DNA from: Verrucomicrobiota bacterium
GTDB lineage: Bacteria > Verrucomicrobiota > Verrucomicrobiia > Limisphaerales > PALSA-1396
Length of the DNA stretch: 64,000 nt
Assembly (NCBI GenBank): GCA_016200005.1
Contig: JACQFP010000049.1
Location: forward strand, 1 to 64,000
Direction: 5' to 3'
Shown here: one piece after another, positions 59,555 to 64,000 of the stretch
Layout: each line of letters begins with the position of its first letter
Position numbering within the stretch: position 1 is the first letter of the stretch
The notes under the pieces: model-generated
The model's database searches: none
Seen by the model: the letters and a program-made list of their open reading frames with translations, nothing else
Told to the model about the DNA's origin: nothing
Position numbers and translations under genes: made by a program

Positions 59555-60043
59555 ATGCGCATCGTGGTTTATCCTGGCAGCTTTGATCCTCTCACCAACG
59601 GTCATTTGGACGTGATCCAACGGGCGGCCAAGTTGTTTGACCGGGTCATTGTCGCGGTGGCGCAGAACGAAAGCAAAAGTCCGCTGTTCAATCTGAAAGA
59701 ACGGGTGAGACTGGTGAAAAGCTCGATTCAACATCTTGCGAATGTGGAAGCTGATTCGTTTTCCACGTTGCTGGTGGATTATGTGGAGCGGCGGACCGGC
59801 CACGCCATCATTCGCGGGCTGCGCGCGGTGTCGGACTTTGAATTTGAATTTCAACTGGCGCTGATGAACCGTAAATTAAACGAGCGCGTGGAAACCATCT
59901 TCATGATGCCCAAAGACACTTACACCTTTCTCAGTTCGCGCATCGTGAAAGAGATCGCGCGGTTGGGCGGCGATGTGAGCGCGTTCGTGCCGGGGCCGGT
60001 GCAGGCCGCCCTCATCAAAAAACTGGCCAAGGCGACCCGCTAA
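59555..60043 (+). CDS. coaD: Phosphopantetheine adenylyltransferase
   Basis: Transfers AMP to 4'-phosphopantetheine, the penultimate step of coenzyme A synthesis. The start IVVYPGSFDPLTNGHLDVI carries the TxGH nucleotidyltransferase motif. Further conserved segments are GHAIIRGLRAVSDFEFEFQL, MPKDTYTFLSSRIVKEIARL and GGDVSAFVP. ATG at 59555 begins directly at that motif, giving 162 residues, which is typical; the 12 upstream codons are not conserved. Confidence 0.95.
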   Translation: MRIVVYPGSFDPLTNGHLDVIQRAAKLFDRVIVAVAQNESKSPLFNLKERVRLVKSSIQHLANVEADSFSTLLVDYVERRTGHAIIRGLRAVSDFEFEFQLALMNRKLNERVETIFMMPKDTYTFLSSRIVKEIARLGGDVSAFVPGPVQAALIKKLAKATR

Positions 60044-60062
60044 TCCTTTAATTTATGAGGTT

Positions 60063-60548
60063 ATGCCATTGCTTGTTAATCTGCATCATGTCGAAGCGAA
60101 CAACCTGCGGTTGGTGGGCGAACTGGCGGTCAAGGAACTGGAGCTGGAGCAGGTGGATGAGTTGATCCACGCGGGTCAGCCGCTGCAGTACGACCTGGAA
60201 ACGCAAAAACTCGCCGATGCCATTCTCGTGCAAGGCCGATTGCAGATCACGTTGGATTGCGAGTGCGTTCGCTGTTTGAAATCTTTTAAATACAACCTGG
60301 AGTTGAACCACTGGGCCCGCCATCTGCCTCTGAAGGGAGAGGACAAGGTGCTGGTCGCCAGCGATTGCGTGGACTTGACGCCCTATGTGCGGGAAGATAT
60401 TCTCCTTGAGTTGCCGCGCCATCCGTTGTGTAAACCTGAATGCAGCGGATTGCTGAGAAAAGCAACGAACCAAAAGAAAAAAAACGGTGGCCGTGCGACG
60501 GAAGAGGTTTCGTCCGCGTGGGCTGAGTTAAACAAACTGAAATTGTAG
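60063..60548 (+). CDS. DUF177/YceD-family protein
   Basis: A 161-residue protein of the YceD group that almost always precedes rpmF and plays a part in 23S rRNA accumulation. The family core is clear: LDCECVRCLKSFKYNLELNH, with the cysteine pair, and CVDLTPYVREDILLELPRHP, then a second cysteine pair in HPLCKPECSGL. The C-terminal tail is lysine-rich. It lies 20 bases after coaD and 7 before rpmF. Confidence 0.9.
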   Translation: MPLLVNLHHVEANNLRLVGELAVKELELEQVDELIHAGQPLQYDLETQKLADAILVQGRLQITLDCECVRCLKSFKYNLELNHWARHLPLKGEDKVLVASDCVDLTPYVREDILLELPRHPLCKPECSGLLRKATNQKKKNGGRATEEVSSAWAELNKLKL

Positions 60549-60555
60549 AAAATTT

Positions 60556-60744
60556 ATGGGTGTTCCCAAACGCAAACCATCGAAGAGTCGTCAACGTCAA
60601 CGGCGCGCTTACAACAGCGTGCTCACCTTGCCTCAACTGAGCACCTGCCCGCAGTGCGCGGCGCCGTATATTCCACACCGGGTTTGTCCCGCTTGTGGCT
60701 ATTACAAGGGCCGCCAGGTGTTGACCGTCACCGCCGGAGCTTGA
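60556..60744 (+). CDS. rpmF: 50S ribosomal protein L32
   Basis: A 62-residue basic protein of the large ribosomal subunit. GVPKRKPSKSRQRQRRAYNS is the standard start, and CPQCAAPYIPHRVCPACGYY carries four cysteines for a zinc ribbon. The DUF177-rpmF-plsX-fabH order is a widespread unit linking ribosome and fatty acid synthesis. Confidence 0.97.
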   Translation: MGVPKRKPSKSRQRQRRAYNSVLTLPQLSTCPQCAAPYIPHRVCPACGYYKGRQVLTVTAGA

Positions 60745-60797
60745 TTCAGTAGCAAGAGCGCGGAGTTGGCGGCGTCCCTTCTGCGCTCTTTCCATTT

Positions 60798-61844
60798 ATG
60801 CGAATTGTAGTGGATGTCATGGGTGGCGACCACGGTTGCGGGGTTATTGTCGAGGGAGTCAAACTCGCGCTCAACGCCAACCGAAAAATCACCGAGCTTT
60901 ATCTGGTGGGCGACCAGGCGCAGATCAAGCCGGCCCTGACCCGCAGCCAGCTCCAGGATGCGCGTGTAAAAATAGTCCATACCGTCGAAGTCCTGACCAT
61001 GGAAGACAAACCGGTCGAGGGATTGCGACGAAAGAAGGACTGCTCCATTGCCCGCGCCATGGAACTGGTCAAGAACGGCAAAGCCGAGGCGGTGATTTCA
61101 CCCGGCAACACCGGCGGCATTTTTGCCGCGGCCACGTTCAAATTGGGCCGGCTTCCCGGCGTGGATCGGGGCGGCATCGCCACGGTGATTCCCGGAATGG
61201 ACAATGAATTTGTGCTGCTCGATTCCGGCGCCAACGTCGAGTGCAAGCCGCTGCATCTGCTGCACTACGCCGTCATGGGCAACGTGTATTCCCGCGAGAT
61301 TCTCGGCTACCCGAAACCGCGCGTCGGGGTGTTGAGCATCGGCACCGAGGATAGCAAGGGCAATGAATTGACGCTCGAAGCCTTTCAGCTTTGCAAGCAA
61401 GTGGACCTTAATTTTGTCGGCAATGTGGAAGGTCATGACCTGTTCAACAACCGCGTCGAAGTGGTGGTGTGCGACGGTTTCGTGGGCAACATTGTTTTGA
61501 AGACCTGCGAAAGTCTGGCGACCGGAATCTTCGCCATGTTGAAACGGGAACTGCTCCGCAATCCCAAGCGCAAGCTCGGCGCGCTCCTGGCTCAGAACGC
61601 CTTTCGCACGATCAAGCGCCGCATGGACCCGGATGCTCATGGTGGCGGTCTCCTGCTTGGGTTCAATGGGATTGTGCTGAAAGCCCACGGTTCTGCGCGC
61701 GAGCGCGCCATCATGAATGCCGTGCGCATTGCGTCCGAAACCATCCAGCACAACGTGACCGGTCTCATCAACCAGGAAATTGCCCGCGCCAATGAACTGT
61801 TGGCCCGGGCCAGCCCCAGCCTTCCCCACCCCGTTCCCGCATGA
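60798..61844 (+). CDS. plsX: Phosphate acyltransferase PlsX
   Basis: Makes acyl-phosphate from acyl-ACP for phospholipid synthesis. RIVVDVMGGDHGCGVIVEGV is the hallmark start. VISPGNTGGIFAAATFKLG and LLDSGANVECKP follow, then VVCDGFVGNIVLKTCE. The 348-residue length is normal. Its stop overlaps fabH (ATGA), so the two are coupled. Confidence 0.96.
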   Translation: MRIVVDVMGGDHGCGVIVEGVKLALNANRKITELYLVGDQAQIKPALTRSQLQDARVKIVHTVEVLTMEDKPVEGLRRKKDCSIARAMELVKNGKAEAVISPGNTGGIFAAATFKLGRLPGVDRGGIATVIPGMDNEFVLLDSGANVECKPLHLLHYAVMGNVYSREILGYPKPRVGVLSIGTEDSKGNELTLEAFQLCKQVDLNFVGNVEGHDLFNNRVEVVVCDGFVGNIVLKTCESLATGIFAMLKRELLRNPKRKLGALLAQNAFRTIKRRMDPDAHGGGLLLGFNGIVLKAHGSARERAIMNAVRIASETIQHNVTGLINQEIARANELLARASPSLPHPVPA

Positions 61845-62878
61845 AAACCAGTCCGACAAAGAAGATCGTTTACCCCCGCGCCAAACACGGCTTCCAGGGC
61901 CGCACTTGTGCCATCGCGGCCGTGGGGTCGTATGTGCCCAAGCGGATCCTGACCAACGCCGACCTGGAAAAAATAGTGGATACGTCGGACGAGTGGATCG
62001 TCACCCGCACGGGCATCCGGGAACGCCGGATGGCGGCGCCCAACGAATACACGTCGGACATGGCCGCGCGTGCCGCCATACTCGCCTTGCAGCGAGCGCA
62101 CGTCACCGCCGAGCAGATCGATCTGATCATTGTCGCCACCATCACGCCGGACCTGGTGTTTCCTTCCACGTCATGTCTGGTGCAAGCAAAGATCGGCGCC
62201 CATCACGCCGCGGCGTTTGACATCGAGGCCGCCTGTTCGGGATTTATATTCGGTCTGGAAATTGCCCAACAATTCATCATGTCCTGCACCTACAACACCG
62301 TCCTCGTGATCGGCGCGGAAAAACTTTCCTCCATCATCGACTGGCAGGACCGGAATACCTGTGTGTTGTTTGGCGACGGCGCGGGCGCCGCCATTTTACA
62401 AAACCGCCCGAACACGCACGGCCTGCTCACCACGGTCATGGGTGCCGACGGACGCAAAGCGAATCTGCTCTCCATGCCTGGTGGTGGAAGCCGCTGCCCG
62501 GCCACCGCCAAGTCGGTCGCCGCCCGTTTGCATTACCTGCGCATGGAAGGCAAGGAGACGTTCAAGAATGCTGTCAATGCTATGACCAAGGCCGGCGAGG
62601 AAGCGCTGCTCCGTTGTCAGCTCGACATCTCACAAATCAAGTGCGTCATTCCCCACCAGGCGAATCGCCGGATTATCGATGCCGTCGGCGAACGTCTGGG
62701 TGTGAAGCCGGACCAGATTTTCGTCAACCTTCACAAATACGGCAACACCTCGGCCGCCTCCGTCGCCATCGCTTTGGATGAGGCGGCGCAATTGAACCGC
62801 TTCCGTCGAGGCGATCTGATCCTGCTGGTGGTCTTCGGCGCGGGGTTGACTTGGGGCGCGGCGGTGATCGAGTGGTAG
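61841..62878 (+). CDS. fabH: 3-oxoacyl-ACP synthase III FabH
   Basis: Starts type II fatty acid synthesis by condensing acetyl-CoA with malonyl-ACP. The catalytic triad is visible: Cys in DIEAACSGFIFGLEIAQQF, His in CVIPHQANRRI and Asn in LHKYGNTSAASVAIAL. The start has SYVPKRILTNADLEKIVDTS after an N-terminal extension of about 20 basic residues. The length of 345 is slightly long for that reason. Confidence 0.96.
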   Translation: MKTSPTKKIVYPRAKHGFQGRTCAIAAVGSYVPKRILTNADLEKIVDTSDEWIVTRTGIRERRMAAPNEYTSDMAARAAILALQRAHVTAEQIDLIIVATITPDLVFPSTSCLVQAKIGAHHAAAFDIEAACSGFIFGLEIAQQFIMSCTYNTVLVIGAEKLSSIIDWQDRNTCVLFGDGAGAAILQNRPNTHGLLTTVMGADGRKANLLSMPGGGSRCPATAKSVAARLHYLRMEGKETFKNAVNAMTKAGEEALLRCQLDISQIKCVIPHQANRRIIDAVGERLGVKPDQIFVNLHKYGNTSAASVAIALDEAAQLNRFRRGDLILLVVFGAGLTWGAAVIEW

Positions 62879-62892
62879 AGACAAAGCTTTGT

Positions 62893-62920
62893 TTGACGTT
62901 CTTTTGGTGTGTGCTAGAGT
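62893..62920 (+). promoter_or_regulatory. Promoter of the PilZ-like gene
   Basis: TTGACG (62893-62898), a 16-base spacer and TAGAGT (62915-62920). Transcription would start within a few bases of the ATG at 62933, and no Shine-Dalgarno sequence is seen, so the mRNA may be nearly leaderless. Confidence 0.55.
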
Positions 62921-62932
62921 GATTTCACAACT

Positions 62933-63253
62933 ATGAGTGCAAGAAAACTAGAACCCTCCTCCGGTGACTTTTCGAATGTTAATGTTCAAGCTAGAAAGAC
63001 CAGCTTAACCCTGTCCGGCGGCGCTGTCAGCCTCAGCAAGAATGGCATTGAGTTTCGTTCCCCCACCGCCATAGCCCCTTGGACCGAGATGACGGTGGAT
63101 TTGCAAGCTCCCCGCAGTGTCAGGAAGCTTCACTGCACCGGCGTCGTGGTGGCGTGCCATGGCAATCGCCACAGCGGCTATCTCGTCTCCATGCTCTTCA
63201 CGGGCCTTTCCCGTCAGACGCAAGCGCAGTTGAACCTGCTGGCTTATTCCTGA
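62933..63253 (+). CDS. PilZ-like domain protein
   Basis: A 106-residue protein. GAVSLSKNGIEFRSPTAIAP is followed by WTEMTVDLQAP and the strand pairs LHCTGVVVACHGNRHSGYLV and SMLFTGLSRQTQAQLNLL, a layout like a PilZ beta barrel. The canonical cyclic-di-GMP motif RxxxR...DxSxxG is not evident, so binding is uncertain. It stands just before pilT, which supports a role in pilus control. Assignment is by fold pattern only. Confidence 0.6.
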   Translation: MSARKLEPSSGDFSNVNVQARKTSLTLSGGAVSLSKNGIEFRSPTAIAPWTEMTVDLQAPRSVRKLHCTGVVVACHGNRHSGYLVSMLFTGLSRQTQAQLNLLAYS

Positions 63254-63290
63254 CTGGCAAAGATTCTTCAGCCTCTGCTAGTCTCCGGGC

Positions 63291-64000
63291 ATGGAATTAT
63301 TCTATCGGATCTTAAAGACGGCCATTGAAGGAGGCGCGTCCGACGTTCACATCAAAATCGGCACGCCCGTCATTTTCAGGATCAATCGCCAGCTCGTTGC
63401 CATCGAGTGTCCCGTTCCCACGGAAGCCTGGATGAAAACGGTGGTGGACGCCATTGTGCCCCACCATTTGACCAAGAAGCTCGAAGTGGAGCGCGAGATT
63501 GATTTTTCCTATTATGTGCCTGAGATCGGCCGCTTTCGTACCAATCTTTTTCAGCAACGCGGCCAGTTCTGTCTGGCCATGCGGTTTGTCAAAACGCAGG
63601 TGCCGAGTTTCGAGCAACTGGGTCTCCTGGAGACCATCAAGAAGATTGCCGAATCACCGCGCGGCATCGTGCTGCTGGCCGGTTCGACCGGTTGCGGCAA
63701 ATCCACGACGCTGGCGGCGATGGTCGAGCATATCAACGCTCATTTCAAAAAACACATCATCACGATGGAAGACCCCATCGAATATGTGTTTGAAGACAAT
63801 CAATCCGTCATCGAACAGCGCGAGGTAGGGTTGGACACACTTTCCTTCCGCGAGGCGCTCAAACACGTCCTGCGGCAGGACCCGGACATCATCATGATTG
63901 GCGAAATGCGCGACGCCGTCAGCTTCACCGCCGCCATGAGCGCCGCGGACACCGGCCACCTCGTGCTCTCTACGCTCCATACGACCAACGCGTCCCAGTC
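63291..64000 (+). CDS. pilT: Twitching motility ATPase PilT (partial, runs off the window)
   Basis: The retraction motor of type IV pili. About 236 codons are visible; the 3' part lies outside. The N-terminal domain begins LFYRILKTAIEGGASDVHIK. The ATPase has Walker A LLAGSTGCGKSTTLAAMVEH, the Asp box TMEDPIEYVFEDNQSVIEQR and Walker B LRQDPDIIMIGEMRDA. The His box is TGHLVLSTLHTTNASQ. ATG at 63291 fits the family start. With the PilZ-like gene and the prepilin-like protein it suggests type IV pilus function. Confidence 0.95.
   Translation, partial: MELFYRILKTAIEGGASDVHIKIGTPVIFRINRQLVAIECPVPTEAWMKTVVDAIVPHHLTKKLEVEREIDFSYYVPEIGRFRTNLFQQRGQFCLAMRFVKTQVPSFEQLGLLETIKKIAESPRGIVLLAGSTGCGKSTTLAAMVEHINAHFKKHIITMEDPIEYVFEDNQSVIEQREVGLDTLSFREALKHVLRQDPDIIMIGEMRDAVSFTAAMSAADTGHLVLSTLHTTNASQ

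Overview
The window looks like a chromosomal segment from a GC-rich member of the Verrucomicrobiota, most like the Pedosphaera/Limisphaerales group. This rests on family content rather than a search: a large secreted PVC-type haem-binding dehydrogenase with a CATCH motif, two formylglycine-type sulfatases, several Gfo/Idh/MocA oxidoreductases, a prepilin-like protein of the DG-motif type, a FecR plus CHASE2-adenylate cyclase pair, and a hopanoid gene group. No phage, integrase or transposase gene is visible, and the only RNA gene I can support is a tRNA-Leu(GAG).

Layout. 1-8.9 kb: uvrC, a DUF6941-type protein, a TauE exporter, a class III aminotransferase, a sulfatase, a NupG-type MFS permease and a DUF2723 membrane protein. 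9-16.5 kb (minus strand): a saccharide and sulfate-ester group with a second sulfatase, a hicBA module, two Gfo/Idh oxidoreductases, nagB, a cupin-like protein and a DegT aminotransferase. 16.6-22 kb: GNAT, then a MoxR / DUF58 / transglutaminase operon. 22-26.5 kb: ygfZ-like, a sugar ABC ATPase and an archaeal-type phosphoglycerate mutase. 26.6-30.4 kb: a possible 13-residue lysine-rich micropeptide, a DEDD exonuclease, and hopanoid functions (HpnG-, HpnK- and HpnD-like plus a small membrane protein). 30.4-35.9 kb: a sigma54 two-component pair contiguous with the hopanoid genes, then coaC, gmk and yicC. 36-41.3 kb: the haem protein, nusB, a PHP phosphoesterase and ftsY. 41.3-45.7 kb: an accessory islet between ftsY and ribD, then ribD-ribE. 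45.7-51.5 kb: lipoprotein, YkgJ-type protein, a GH99-like secreted enzyme, prepilin-like protein and two PepSY proteins. 51.7-56 kb: tRNA-Leu, leuC, hicAB, DUF6980 and an O-antigen ligase. 56-64 kb: FecR, CHASE2 cyclase, coaD, DUF177-rpmF-plsX-fabH, a PilZ-like protein and the start of pilT.

Two patterns stand out. First, small addiction-type cassettes (two hicAB modules, a Uma2 nuclease gene and a nucleotidyltransferase toxin-like pair) sit tight against the end of an intact gene (a Gfo/Idh gene, leuC, ftsY, ribD). In each case a short diverged second copy of that same gene end lies on the far side of the cassette. Four cases in 64 kb suggest a recurrent way of capturing cassettes at gene termini that leaves the displaced end behind as a scar.

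Second, the window is full of short tandem arrays with a period of seven bases (one has six). Each uses a different unit, and several are arranged as inverted pairs that form long hairpins. Together with other palindromic elements they lie between genes, supply start-side or stop-side sequence, and are inserted in frame inside uvrC, a Gfo/Idh gene, ygfZ and (three times) ribD.
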